From NCBI GenBank assembly GCA_940671915.1, contig CALNVZ010002040.1, positions 13,247 to 77,246 of the forward strand: a stretch of DNA of 64,000 nucleotides, read 5' to 3'. Under the pieces are notes generated by a model. That model had not been told where the DNA came from. It saw only the letters and a list, made by a program, of their open reading frames with translations, and searched no databases. Of this stretch, positions 1 through 11,213 are shown piece by piece. Both the position numbers and the translations under genes were made by a program. This stretch comes from Paracentrotus lividus. Its lineage: Eukaryota > Echinodermata > Echinoidea > Camarodonta > Echinidae. Numbering within the stretch: the stretch's first letter is position 1; every line of letters starts with the position of its first letter.

Positions 1-400
1 ATAAATAAATATATTTGTGAAAAGGGAAATATATTATTATGAAAAGTGAAACACAATTTTGTGAAATGTATTTTTTACAAAAGAGAAATACATATTTTCG
101 TTAAAAGATAAATATAATTTTGAGAGAAATATATTTTTGCGAAAAGAGAAATATATTTTGTGAAAAGTGAAACATAAATATTTTGTGAAAAGTGAAACAT
201 ATATATAAATATATATTTTGTTAAAAGTGAAACACATTTTCTTTAAAGGGACATGTATATATTTTAGTGAAACATATTTTTAAAGTAGAGTGAAATGAAT
301 TTGTAAAAGAGAAATGTATTTTTCTTGGAGTGAAATGGTTTTGTTAATGATAAATATATATTGTTAGAGTAAAATGTAATAATAATAGATTCCCTTTTGG
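1..400. repeat. AT-rich degenerate tandem repeat
   Basis: A short unit of the type 'gtgaaaagtgaaacatatatt' style (about 20-30 bases, words gtgaaa, agtgaaac and aaatatatttt) recurs across the whole stretch with many substitutions. The short open frame on the minus strand (37-237) is only a translation of this repeat. The left end lies outside the window. Confidence 0.6.
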
Positions 401-634
401 CGTGCCATACGTATAGGTACTCGACGAGTAGAAGAAAATCTGTTGATCTGGAGATTGGGCTAATTGTGGCCCCCTTTTTACATAGATGAAAAGTCCAATA
501 CGATTCTAATTATGTACATACATAGTGAGTCTATATACCTATAATATACAAAAGTAAGTATAAACATGTGACTTCTAATTTACATACTAATTAACATCAT
601 GTTAACAACTTTGTGGGGCAATAATTACCCCCCA
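401..634. other. Unassigned flank of the 4.5 kb TIR element
   Basis: No coding or repeat structure was recognised. The text 'ctaattgtggccccc' here resembles 'gggggccacaattac' near 5396, on the other side of the TIR element. The two flanks may therefore be related, or the element may sit inside an older repeat. Confidence 0.3.
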
Positions 635-786
635 GGGTGGTGTTGCATAAAACTTTTTTTCTAACCTGAGTTTTCTCGGGTTAAAAAACTCAGGTTATGT
701 ATTTCTCAGGTTATTAAACCCCCTAAAAATCGATTGCATAAAGACTTTAGAAAAATCAGGTTATCATCCTAAGTTTTTGTCGATAA

Positions 787-798
787 TGCGCATGCGCG
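787..798. promoter_or_regulatory. NRF-1-like palindrome upstream of a putative first exon
   Basis: TGCGCATGCGCG fits the animal NRF-1 consensus (YGCGCAYGCGCR), and the core GCGCATGCGC is a perfect palindrome. It lies 53 bases upstream of an ATG that starts a short exon-like segment. That spacing fits a TATA-less promoter inside the transposon. Function is inferred. Confidence 0.35.
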
Positions 799-850
799 AT
801 CCAATTTTACCTGAGTTTTTTCACCGCACAGCTGGGGCGCAACTTCACCG

Positions 851-868
851 ATGGCATCAAAGTTTGAG
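851..868 (+). CDS. Putative first coding exon inside the TIR element
   Basis: ATGGCATCAAAGTTTGAG (MASKFE) is followed directly by GTAAAT, a reasonable 5' splice donor. It is preceded by a GC-richer stretch with an NRF-1-like site. Six codons alone are weak evidence. The support is positional: start codon, donor and promoter-like site together, in an element that shows further exon-like blocks downstream. Confidence 0.25.
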
Positions 869-1763
869 GTAAATTTTAATATCTACGTAGTATCATGTTC
901 GATTTGCCGATTGGCAGTATTGAGAGTGGGTGGTGATAATAGTTTTCGTTGTATTTATTTGTAAACAATTATATCATTTTATTGTCATTTAACTCCAAAA
1001 CGAGAGTGGACCTCGTCCGTCGCGTTCACCAAAGAACTGGCCTCCATTGTCGCCGTAACTCTGGCGTAGCTGTTCAGAGTCTGCTGCATGCAGGCTTGCA
1101 AAGTGATGTCGATTTACTGTACGTTTAACTATTAAGTTACATGTTAAGTTACATCTCTAGATGTCCAGATTCTAACTGTTGTTAATAGAATCTAGATCTT
1201 ATTAGATTTACTCTAGTAGACTCGACTCTCGAGTCTAGCCTGTTTGAAGACTACTACTAGTAGTAAACTTAGTCTTAGAATCTAGTAATTGGTTAGAAAA
1301 CTTAGATTTGTGCCTCTGTCTACCATTTCTAACCGTTTATGTGTTTGTTTGTTTGTTTTTTTTTTCTTTGGTTTTGCAATTTGCGGACCGACTGCCATGC
1401 CATGGTACTGGGCATGGTGACCTTCATTCCAGCCTTGTTGTAGGTCTAGGTCAAACTGTTAGTCAATAATCGGCAATCGATTAATGGGGCCCCCCTTAGG
1501 AGCCTACTCTCTCTCATCAATTAACATTTTTACATTCTAATTTCTATATTTGTTCATACTTTTCACCCACAACCATCCCTCTCCCAGCTACTAACCCTCC
1601 CTCAACTCATAATATTTATTTCAGAACTTTATTTAATTAGATCTAGAGTTCAGTTACTTTTCATGACTGACTGTTAAACTTATTAGATGGGTCTATTATT
1701 ACTTTAGCTCGAGAGTCTAACGTTAGGCCTAAATCTAATTTTCGCATCTTTATATTTTTGCAG

Positions 1764-1829
1764 AAAATGTCAAAGAGGGACTACAAAAAGAAAGAAGAGG
1801 AGATGCAATCGGCATTTACCAAGCAACGG
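1764..1829 (+). CDS. Exon-like segment, charged Lys/Glu-rich peptide
   Basis: A pyrimidine-rich tract ends in 'ttttgcag' at 1763 and the block ends in ACGG followed by GTAAGC at 1830, a near-consensus donor. The open frame reads KMSKRDYKKKEEEMQSAFTK plus two residues, a lysine/glutamate-rich helix-like sequence. Basic stretches like this occur in Myb/SANT-like proteins carried by Harbinger transposons, but no diagnostic tryptophan pattern is visible. The family is not assigned. Confidence 0.35.
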
Positions 1830-2241
1830 GTAAGCTTAAATATTCACTATTTTAACTATTAGTACTATAAACTACTTTTTATAATGTGCCATCTTCTTAT
1901 TGATTTAGTTTCACCGAAATAATTTCCAAAATTATCCACTTGAGGCTGTCTATGTTTAGGTACCGTATCCACTAAGCCGGTTAATAATCATAGATTTATA
2001 AGCTGTGAGTACAGTAAATTGTTACAGTCAACCTTGCCTAAGTCGTAAAAATTTTCAAATCAACTTCTCTTTAATTTTTTTTTTGTTTTTAGCCCTTAAT
2101 ATTTTTTTCTAATTTAAGGCTATTTCTTCAATCCGAACAGATTTTACCTCAGCTAGTACAACTGTAGTTTGATGAACTATAAGTTTTAGAGAGTTCTGAT
2201 TAATGTGTGTGTCCCCCCCCCCCCCCCTCTTTAATTCGCAG

Positions 2242-2340
2242 GTTTTGTGCAGGGGAAAGAAGCTTGCTGCATGTAGGCAACTCAACAAAGAAGGTGTCAA
2301 CATGTTAGCTGATTTGGTCAGGAGTAAAGAAGGGGGCTGA
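2242..2340 (+). CDS. Exon-like segment ending in a stop codon
   Basis: After a poly-C tract and the acceptor 'aattcgcag', 32 codons stay open to TGA at 2338-2340. The peptide begins VLCRGKKLAACRQ and ends LVRSKEGG. It could be an alternative last exon of the putative transposon gene. No domain is recognised. Confidence 0.25.
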   Translation, partial: VLCRGKKLAACRQLNKEGVNMLADLVRSKEGG

Positions 2341-3015
2341 ATAGAGTCTGGGAGAGATTAACTAACCGGTAAGGATTCAAAAAATGGAACCCCAATCAAA
2401 CAAAAGGATAAAAAATTAAATAAATGATTAAAAATAAATGTACAGTGTTGTATTACAAAATAATGATAACAAATGAATCAAGATGCTAAACACATATGTA
2501 ACTAATTTAAAGTAAAAATTATGTTTTAAAAATCAGAATAATCACATGTTTACCTTCCAATTTGATTTAAAAAAAAAATAAATAAGTAGTCGGCCTAATG
2601 GGACTGATCTTAAGCTTTTTATTAAAATGGGAATAGTCACATTTTCAAACAATATATTGTATCAAATAAGATTTTAATTTTGAATGATTGAGTGATTAAA
2701 TGTATTTTATCCTACTCTTCTTGGAATTTCCCCCAAGTACCACATTCACTCTATTGTCCCCCTATAAATAAAAATAAAGATATTCATTTCAAAGAAAAAG
2801 AAGGGAAAAAAATTAATATAAGTAAAATTCTATATCTCTGAAGGGTATTTGGCAATCAAATGATGTGTGTCAATGAAATTGACTTGGAATAGTGTCACTC
2901 TCATAAAAAGTGCATAACCTGTTCATAAATTACTTACTCATCTTTTCTCATTTTCTGATTTTACACTAGTGGTTTTAGTGAAATTGCTCTTCAACAACAT
3001 TTTTGTTTTGTTCAG

Positions 3016-3100
3016 GAGGACAATAAAGTACAATCCATGCCTGGATGTGGTGCTGGAGCCCATGGAAGATGAGCAAGGACAATGGACTATACAAATGTAG
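3016..3100 (+). CDS. Exon-like segment, acidic peptide ending in a stop
   Basis: The acceptor 'ttttgttcag' is followed by an open frame beginning RTIKYNPCLDVVLEPMEDEQ and stopping at TAG 3098-3100. Acidic residues are prominent. It may be another alternative terminal exon of the same degenerate gene. No family is recognised. Confidence 0.25.
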
Positions 3101-3357
3101 GATCTTAAGTTCTGGGCATGCTACAGGTCAGTATCAGAGGAGGTTTTTTTTTTTTTTATATTATTTTTACTATAGATGTATGCATAAGGCCATTTAATGG
3201 ATATCTTCTTTTTTTTTTTTTTTTTTATTTTTGTCACCTGCCTCTGGTAAATATTTTACGACATTGGATGAAGGCTGAGCTTGTGAACGAAATGGTGGCG
3301 GATAGGGGGGGGGGGGTGCCCTGATGTACGGTCCAATAAGTGTTTTCAATATATGGG

Positions 3358-3507
3358 CAGTGGCGGCACCAGGAATTTAGAAATACGATGGCGCATCCCG
3401 AACATTTGGGAAAATAGGGGACGCACCCCAATTTACATACCGGTAGTCAATGAGTGTTTTTAAATTATAGAGGGACATCGCATCCCCTGTGCCCGTGGTG
3501 CCGCACT
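3358..3507. mobile_element. hAT-like MITE (about 150 bp)
   Basis: The left end CAGTGGCGGCACCAGG is answered by CCGTGGTGCCGCACT at the right end. The CAGTGGCGG terminus is typical of hAT-type MITEs. It is inserted in the 4.5 kb TIR element. No clear 8 bp target duplication is visible. Confidence 0.55.
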
Positions 3508-3852
3508 CAGGTATGAGGGTTTGTATTTTTTGCAAGAAATGTGCAAGTTTACTCTTGATGACTTTAGGATTTATTATTTTTGAAAGGATATAGCTATTAG
3601 GCCTTTTTCCTACAAGTTTATCAAATTCCATTAATTTCTTTAATCTCGTGGCAGGATCCTAGAACTTAGCTTTTAATATGTCAATAGTAAGATATCAAAG
3701 AAGAAGAAAGTTGAATGATTACTGAGATATAACAATAGGCACATTACTTAATAATTGATTTTATTTTTAAGTCTTTTAATAGGGTTAAGAAACAAAGCAC
3801 ATTGTACATTTTTATTTAATAATAATTTGTCCTCTGATATGTTTGTCTACAG

Positions 3853-3958
3853 TGGAACGCGAACTGTGTTGCCTGTCACTCTTTCAATAAGGATGCAATA
3901 CGAGATTGCAGTGATTGACAAGGGGAGTAAGGAGAAGAGTCGGTGGGAAGAAGAATAG
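3853..3958 (+). CDS. Exon-like segment near the 3' part of the TIR element
   Basis: The acceptor 'tttgtctacag' at 3842-3852 is followed by an open frame beginning GTRTVLPVTLSIRMQYEIAV and ending with KSRWEEE and TAG. An A-rich untranslated-like stretch follows. The segment is open over about 34 codons and its composition is less biased than the surroundings. The product is unknown and no transposase motif was found. Confidence 0.25.
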
Positions 3959-4439
3959 ACAAGAAGAGGACACTTCATTTCAGAACCAACAATAAGACTT
4001 TTGGAATATGATGATGGAAAGATCAAGTCTGATCGTCAGCACTCACGTCTGGTAACATCAAGAAGGAAACACCAGAATTTAACATTAAACAAACATCAAA
4101 ATTAATGGAAAGAAGAAATACAGTTCAGATTATCATTTTTTCGTAGATCAACATTTGGGAATCTGGCATTGCTGTCCTAAGCAATGATTTCAGATAATAG
4201 CCAAATCATAAAAGCCAAATGATAGATAGCCTTATATATAAAGAGGAGGGCAAACATAATGACCCCCACAGTCTTTCACACAATAATTTTATGCAAAAGT
4301 GCATGTACCAACAACAAGAAAAAAAGAGAGAGAGAAAAATAATGTGCCAAATAAATGATGGAAATAATAATACTTCAACTTAATTCATGTGCCAGTATTT
4401 CTTATGACTTTTTACATTTTGTGACTGTGTGTTGTGATT

Positions 4440-4631
4440 CAGTGGCGGATTCGGGATTTCAGTATAGGGGGAGGGGTGGGTCCACCCCTTAAAAAAAAAA
4501 AATTGGGGGGGGGGGGAGTGCAAAAAATTTGGAATTTATTGTCAACAAGTAATAGAATTAAAATAAGTTGGGAGTGGTGGTATGTAACCTGTGCCTATTA
4601 TCCTATTGCACCTCATCCTGGATCCGCAACT
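4440..4631. mobile_element. hAT-like MITE (192 bp) with short target duplication
   Basis: The left end CAGTGGCGGATTCGGGAT pairs with the right end ATCCTGGATCCGCAACT. GTGATT at 4434-4439 is repeated at 4632-4637 and may be the target duplication, shorter than the usual 8 bp of hAT elements. The open frame across this stretch is incidental. Confidence 0.6.
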
Positions 4632-5154
4632 GTGATTGGTAAAGTGTTGAAGTGTAATGGATACGTGCATTTGTACTTTTCAACAGAAATGAGGGCAAGT
4701 TCAGGACAATTTTTCTGCTTATGATCATATTTTTGCATCCAAAAATAAATCAGTCAAGCTTTCAACATTAATCACTGAAAATGCATTTTTTTAATGCAAA
4801 AATATAATTAAAGGAGAAAATTTGTCCTAATTTGTCCTTAGTTCATATGAATGGAACATTTGATAGAAAGGATGCTTGCAAGTGCTGTTTATCACTGACC
4901 CTATTACGTAATAATGTACAGAAATCCAGACACATGGATTTTAACCGGAGAAATTCATGGTTAACACCACCTCAAATCTCGGGTTAACTTTACCATAGTT
5001 TTCTCAGCATCTAACCGGAGAAAACTCTGGTAAGTGTTTATGCAATGGAAAAAAATCCGTAAAATTTTTAAACCGGACTTTTCTAACTTTAACCGGAGTT
5101 TTCAAATTTTTACCGGAAAAAACTCCGGTTAAAAGTTTTATGCAACGGTGACCC

Positions 5155-6340
5155 CTAGCTATCGGTCATAACTGTATGAATTTTAAAATATTATAGTAAT
5201 TAATTATGGTAATGTATAACTAAATGTTGTTGGGTATATGTACCTAATACACTTATCAACCACCAACAATAATTTAATCAATAACGGGTTCAGCCAAAAT
5301 GTTGAATTTTGCAATCATAGCTATACATTATATTTATTACATAGGCCTAATCATACAAGTTAATGCCCCCATCTGGGCTTATATTGTTTATGCATTGGGG
5401 GCCACAATTACTGTGGGTGACATTCTCAATTTGATCCCTCTTTACAGCTCTATACCATTGAAGATATTCAGGTGGAAGTTTTTCTGTTATGTTTGTTAGT
5501 TCCTATTGTTTCTGTTTGAATCAAAATTTCATTTTAAATGATTTAATTAATGAGATCACACACCAAAAAAAAAAGCAGACTTGCCACTTTCCAACGAACA
5601 GAAATTTGATTGCCGCACATTATTTTTAGGCTCCCCTAAGCACAAAATTTGAAATAAATGGCTGGTTTTTCTCATGATAGTAGGAAGAGTTATAACTAGG
5701 CATGTGTAAAAAAAAAATATTTATCATTGTGTAATGCAGCAAACACTTATAAGCTCTCAAAGATAAAGGGGCATAATTACCTCGGGGCGACAATATTACC
5801 ACAGTCTCCCTTTTTTACTCGTACTCGTGTTTGGAAAATACCTATTTTATATAAGGTATAGGCCGCCAACAGCGGGGCGTAGTTGGCGGGGAGGAGGTGG
5901 CCCTTACCCCTCCCCCCCATTTTTTTTAATTTTTTTTTTTTTACCGAGTATGATTTAAAAAAAAAATATAATAATAATATAATGACGTAACTATACATGT
6001 ATGAGCTCTTGACGGTTTCGTACATTTTTTTTCCTCACTCGTTCGCCCGCGCTCCTAAAATACTCCCAGTAGCGGACGCAGACCTGAGTCACACAATGAA
6101 CTTACCGGGCCCATGCGTAAACATAATGACGAATAGAAGTGACCTAGGCTTTCTGGCTATATTCTTCTAGACAATTCACCCATTAATGCCTCAAAAATCA
6201 TGAAATAGACCACTTTAACATATTCAAAATACTTTTTGCTGGCGACATAGTAACAAGACTACAGTATTCAAACAACCTGTAATAAAAGAATGAACTACAT
6301 ACATGGAATCCAGTTACATACATTAGTTGTTGCTTTGTTA
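5155..6340. other. Intergenic stretch, nothing recognised
   Basis: AT-rich sequence with homopolymers (poly-T near 5920, poly-A near 5960). A small palindrome, CCGCCAAC and GTTGGCGG, lies near 5862-5888 around the CpG-containing word GCGGGGCGTA. Short open frames here lack coding character. Confidence 0.4.
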
Positions 6341-6344
6341 AGAC

Positions 6345-6491
6345 CTGGTCCCACTGGCTTTTAGGAAGATTTGCGTATGAATAGCGGACAAAATTGGTTT
6401 ATATTCGTTGAACATCCGCAAAATTCGTGAAACATGCTAGTTTGAGTTGACCGACATCCGCACAAGTCCGCAATAATCCGCAAGGCACGTT
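6345..6491. repeat. Dispersed repeat fragment ('ggtcccactggctttta' family)
   Basis: 'ggtcccactggctttta' followed by 'gatttgcg' and 'gaa..gcgga' words is repeated near 62156-62260 inside a foldback element. This marks a dispersed family rich in ccgc/gcgga half sites. Ends are not defined. Confidence 0.5.
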
Positions 6492-6540
6492 TTTCCGTTC
6501 CCAGGATTTTTGAGCAGCTCAAAAATCCTGGGAACGGAAA
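6492..6540. repeat. Perfect 24-bp inverted repeat with 1-nt spacer
   Basis: TTTCCGTTCCCAGGATTT plus TTGAGC at 6492-6515 is exactly reverse-complemented at 6517-6540, with a single A between. It lies at the truncated 3' end of the LINE at 6545-8520. Confidence 0.9.
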
Positions 6541-6544
6541 CATC

Positions 6545-8520
6545 CGAAATAGAATATATATATATATTTTTTTTGGAAATTTAAAGACAGGATATTTGCT
6601 CGAATCCATTGTAGGCCTATAATTCTTTCTAATTCTGAATTTACAATTTCAACAAGAATATTTGGATTTGAATTGGAAAATAAGAAAATTTGTATCATCA
6701 GCAAATAATATAAAAGACGCTATATCTGATGATCTATAAAAATCATCAATATAAATAATAAACAAACGAGGGCCCAACAAACTACCTTGAGGAACACCAC
6801 AATTTACATGATTGTCGTAACTCAGAAGTGTGACCATCCAGAAATACAAACTGTTTCCTATCAGATAGGTAACTCGTGAACCACTCCAAGGCCTTCCCAC
6901 GTATACCGTATGAGAGAGTTTGTGAAGTAAAATATCGTGGTTAATCGTGTCGAAGGCCTTGGAGAAGTCCAGGAGAATTCCAACCATATGACTAAAGGAA
7001 TCAAGAGCATGAGCTATACTTTTTCAACAAGTGATAATAATGCATGACTTGTACTATGTTTATCTCTAAATCCAAATTGGAAATCACATAAAATATTTTC
7101 ATCTGTCAAAAAATTAATTGTTCTTTTATGTATAAGTTATTCTAGAACTTTTGAAAGAGATGATAATAAAGAAATTCGGCTATATATAATTATTTACACC
7201 TTGATTATCATCTTTCTTAAATAATGGAATGACTTTTGCAATTTTCACATTGGGTACTTCTCCATTCAAGAAAGACAAATAAAAAAATATGAACCAAAGG
7301 GTCTACAATGACAGGTATTCTCCCCTAAAGAAAAACGTTATTAATATTATCAAAGCCAGAACTTTTCTTATTTTTTAAATGAGAGACTATGTCAGTTATT
7401 TCGTATTTATTTGTTGGAACAAAGAAATTCGAATTTGTATTTGGGGGGCTTAAAAAATCTTTGAAAGATTTATTTGATTGTGGTATATTTTGTGCTAATG
7501 TCTCCACTCAAAGAGAAATGTTTATTAAAATATTTGCTATCATATTTGAATCAACAATTATTTCATTATCCATTTTAATCTAATAACATTTTTTATTATG
7601 AACTAAATTCATAGCTTGTTTAAGAATTTTCCAAGTATATTCTGCATATCATATATTTATACATTTTTACACGATTCACAAACATGACAAAATATTTTTT
7701 CTTTTCAAAACGCAGAATTCTAATCAAAGCATTTTTGTATGCAATATATTTACATTTAGATCTAGCAGTAAGATCTGATTTATACATATAATACAACATA
7801 TTCTTTTTATTAGTACATCTCAGGAGCCACTTTGAAATCCATGGAAGTCTAGGGGTAGTTTTATAATTATTTACGGAATCTTTTTGCAAGGGAATACATG
7901 CATCCAGCTCTTTATTTAGAATATCTAATAAATTATTATACGAACTATTTACATCATCAGTGTTATAAACACTTGACCAATCTGCCTGTTCTAAACTGGC
8001 ACCAAATCTTGCTATATTTTCCGGTGAAACCCGACGTCTTTTTACGAGGCCGTCCACCGTTGACTGAATTTGAAAGAGTAAACTGAATAAAAATGGGATA
8101 ATGATCAGATATGTCAGAAAGTATAATGTGAGTATGGAATGACATTACTAAAGATATAATCAATTAAAGATGAGGAAATACTAGTTACACGCGTGGGCTT
8201 TGACACAAATGGGAAGAAAGAAATTGATAGAAAAATTTCCAAAATTTTATGACATAAATTATCAGTATCATAATTTAGCAAATATTAATATTGAAATCAC
8301 CTATTATAAAACAATCTTTATTCATTTCAGAATTATTTAAAATATCGGTTAGGGACGATAAAAAATCTAAAGTATTACTACTTGGGGGTCGATATATTAC
8401 ACCAATTATTACATTTTCCTGACCTGGCAATATTATTTCAAGAATTAGTTTCCGGAAACTCTAGTAAATAAAAGCTGTTTGCACTGACTTTCAGAACATC
8501 AAGGGCATCTATTTAAATCA
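6545..8520 (-). pseudogene. Degraded LINE (endonuclease + reverse transcriptase), 5' and 3' truncated
   Basis: Reading on the minus strand, an APE-type endonuclease comes first (GVIYRPP and GDFNIN near 8290-8420, then SDHYPIF near 8100). A linker region follows (7620-8057). Then come reverse transcriptase blocks: KNKKSSGFDNI near 7340, LLDFSKAFDTINHDILLHKL near 6920-6975, GVPQGSLLGPRLF near 6775 and FADDT near 6690, where FADD is the catalytic box. Several frameshifts and stops break the frame, one of them directly after the FADDT box. It encodes the RT and endonuclease of a non-LTR retrotransposon and is certainly non-functional. The RT style is that of the Jockey/CR1/Rex1 assemblage; the clade is not resolved. 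The same family is present at 21880-26170. Confidence 0.85.
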
Positions 8521-8701
8521 CTGGGAACAATTTCAATACATATACATTAGCTATATAAGAATGGGTAGAAATTTGGCGTTATTTTGTTGATTTACGCATT
8601 TTTGACATTTTCCATTATTATAGATGTGGAATGATTTTGTCTTCCTACTTGGGATCTATATAAAAAAAAAAAAAATGCTTTTTATGAATGGATGATATAT
8701 A
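8521..8701. other. AT-rich spacer between LINE and Tc1-like element
   Basis: Contains a poly-A run near 8665. No feature recognised. Confidence 0.4.
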
Positions 8702-8879
8702 CAGTGGTGGCCAAAATTATTAGAACACCAAGCATATATAAATGATTTTAATAATTTTCATTAAGTTGACCATTTAAATACCTATAAAATGGTTGGAATG
8801 TCTCCGAATATCATCATTATGCTTTAGAAACTATATAAATAACAAAGCCATTTGTTGGGAACTCGCCCCCAATTCGCCC

Positions 8880-11213
8880 TTTTATATGGCACCACCAAAG
8901 CCTGTGAAGAAGAAGATTACCTATATACCGTAAAGTGAAATCGATTGATCCGACCCAGCTTAGATCAGATAACGAAGAGTCTAGTCTACTAGCTGATGTC
9001 ACTAGCTCCGCTGAAGAACTACTTCACAAGTATAATGCAGTTCTGAGGGAGTTACTGGACAAACATGCTCCGCAACGTACATGTTTTATCGTGGAACAGC
9101 CTGCAGTCCCATGGTATAATGAATGTATTGCTAATGCCAAACGGAAGCGGAGACAACTTGAACGACGATGGAGACGAACAAAGCTCGCAGTTGATAAGCA
9201 ATTGTTCAAGGACCAAAGACATGTGGTCAAAGCACTGTTTGAAGATGCTAAGGCTAAATACTACAACGAACATAATAAAATTATAGTTGAGTGTGGAAAT
9301 GATCAAAAAGCACTATATGGAATCGTCAATAAGCTTATGCATCGCAAGACTGAATCAGCTGCTGCACTTCCACATCATTCCTCAGTTGTTGAGCTAGCTG
9401 GTGACTTTTCAAGGTATTTCACAGGAAAGATTGAGTCTATTTGACGTACTTTGCAGTCAAACACATCCACATCTGATGGAGCGGAGTCAGAGAGAGAGTT
9501 GGACACAAGTGTACCTGCCTCAGGTGTTGATCACTTAACTGCATTCATGCCTTCATCTGCTTTAGAAGTAAAGAGAATCCGCCGGAAGACCCCTTCAAAG
9601 TCATGCTCCTTAGATCCTATTCCAACTACAGTTGTGAAGGAAAATGATGACTTGATGGCTATGCTGATCTCAAGGATTGTAAATGCTTCTCTGCAGGAAG
9701 GAAAGTTCCCTGAAAAACTGAAGCTTGCACATGTAACTCCTGTGCTGAAGAAGCCATCACTTGATCGGGAGGAAATGAGCAGTTACCGTACCATATCAAA
9801 TCTACCTTTCCTCGCAAAAGTTGTTGAGAAAGTTGTTGCAAAGAGACTGACGACACATCTTCAGGACAATGACCTTCTTGAGACCATGCAGTCTGCTTAT
9901 AAACAGCTCCACAGTGTCGAAACAGCTCTTCTTAAGATTTCTGACGATATATTGAGAACAGTCGACAACAAGAAAGCAGTTGTAATCATCTTCCTAGATC
10001 TGTCAGCCGCCTTTGACACTGTAGATCATGAAGTCCTTCTCCGGAGATTGCATGCAGACTTTAAGGTTGATGGCATTGCCTTAGCTTGGTTCCGGTCATA
10101 TCTCCACTGCAGACGACAAATGGTGAACATCAACGGGACTTTGTCAGAGGAGGCTTTCTTGAAGTATGGTGTTCCCCAAGGTTCCGTCCTCGGACCACTA
10201 CTTTTCTCTCTGTACACTGCACCTCTTGGGGAAATTGCTCGTCGTCATGGGTTGCCAGTTCACTTCTATGCAGACGACACACAATTGTATGTGACCTTTG
10301 ACCCTAGGGTAAGAGATGACTATGCTGATGTTACTGCACGTCTGACTACCTGCCTTGCAGAAATCCGGCAGTGGATGGTAATGAACTTTGTAAAACTGAA
10401 TGATGACAAGACTGAATATCTAGTAATTTCTTCACCACATAGGCGTAACAAGATTGCCCCACGGAAAGTTCACGTTGGCTCTGTGTCTGTCACTCCTTCA
10501 GAGAATGCACGTAATCTGGGTGTCTTCTTCGACCAGTGTATGAAGATGGACAAGCATATTTCCAAGGTATGCCAAGCGACTTACTACCAGCTACGAAATA
10601 TATCAGCCATGAGATCGCTACTCACTCGTTCAGCAGCAGAAAGCCTAATTCATTCGTTAATAACGTCTAGGATTGACTTTTGCAACAGTCTGCTCGCTGG
10701 TCTACCTTCTACTATGCTCAACAGACTCCAGAGTGTTCAGAATGCTGCTGCTCGCCTACTTACTGGTACGAAGAAATATAATCACATCACCCCCATTCTT
10801 CTGGAGTTGCACTAATTGCCAGTTAGGTACAGGATCGAATTCAAAATCCTTCTCCTGACTTTCAAGGCTGTCCATGACCTAACTCCAAGATATGTGACCT
10901 CCCTAATAGAACAACGCCGCCTACGTCCTGGCCTACGCTCGTCTGGTTCTGGCATATATCAACCTTCCTATCACACACCTAAGGGGATATGGAGACCGTG
11001 CCTTTTCGTCCGTTGCTCCACGCCTTTGGAACTCCCTCCCTTCTTCACTTCGTGAAATTGACAGCATCGAACACTTCAAATCATGCCTCAAAACTCACTT
11101 ATTTCGGCAGATGTGTAGTAATTAACTTAATTGGATGAGCCTGCGCCTTTGAATGTTTTCAACAGAAATATGGCGCAATATAAATGCTGTGGATCATCAT
11201 CATCATCATCACC
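8880..11213 (+). pseudogene. CR1-type LINE, 5'-truncated ORF2 with reverse transcriptase
   Basis: This is the best-preserved coding sequence of the window. Two open blocks, 8935-9444 and 9451-10815, belong to one ancestral frame. A TGA at 9442-9444 sits where KIESI should continue into RTLQ (CGA to TGA), and a TAA at 10813-10815 replaces the Trp of the HWLPV motif. A third part (10816-11105) carries PVRYRIEFKILLLTFKA and, after a frameshift near 10980, FSSVAPRLWNSLP and FKSCLKTHLF. RT motifs are complete: FLDLSAAFDTVDH at about 9991, YGVPQGSVLGPLLF at about 10167 and FYADDTQLY at 10264. The endonuclease is missing. An extra 'ta' near 8922 shifts the frame before RKVKSID. The 3' end is GCGCAATATAAATGC with an (ATC)n tail, typical of CR1. 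It is inserted in a Tc1-like element. Confidence 0.9.

Larger units (their letters stand above)
635..5154. mobile_element. 4.5 kb DNA transposon-like element with TIRs and subterminal repeats
   Basis: The left end (GGGT then TTGCATAAAACTTTT at 643-657) is matched in inverse orientation at the right end (AAAAGTTTTATGCAA at 5131-5145, then ACCC to 5154). Inside each end lies a cluster of degenerate subterminal repeats: AACCTGAGTTTT-like words at 663-840 and AACCGGAGTTTT-like words at 4938-5130. Clusters of this kind are typical of transposase binding regions. I see no recognisable transposase catalytic domain. Exon-like segments lie between the ends and are listed separately. Two hAT-like MITEs have inserted (3358-3507 and 4440-4631). 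The superfamily is not assigned. The terminal design could suit a PIF/Harbinger or ISL2EU-type element, but no clean target duplication is visible. Confidence 0.65.
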
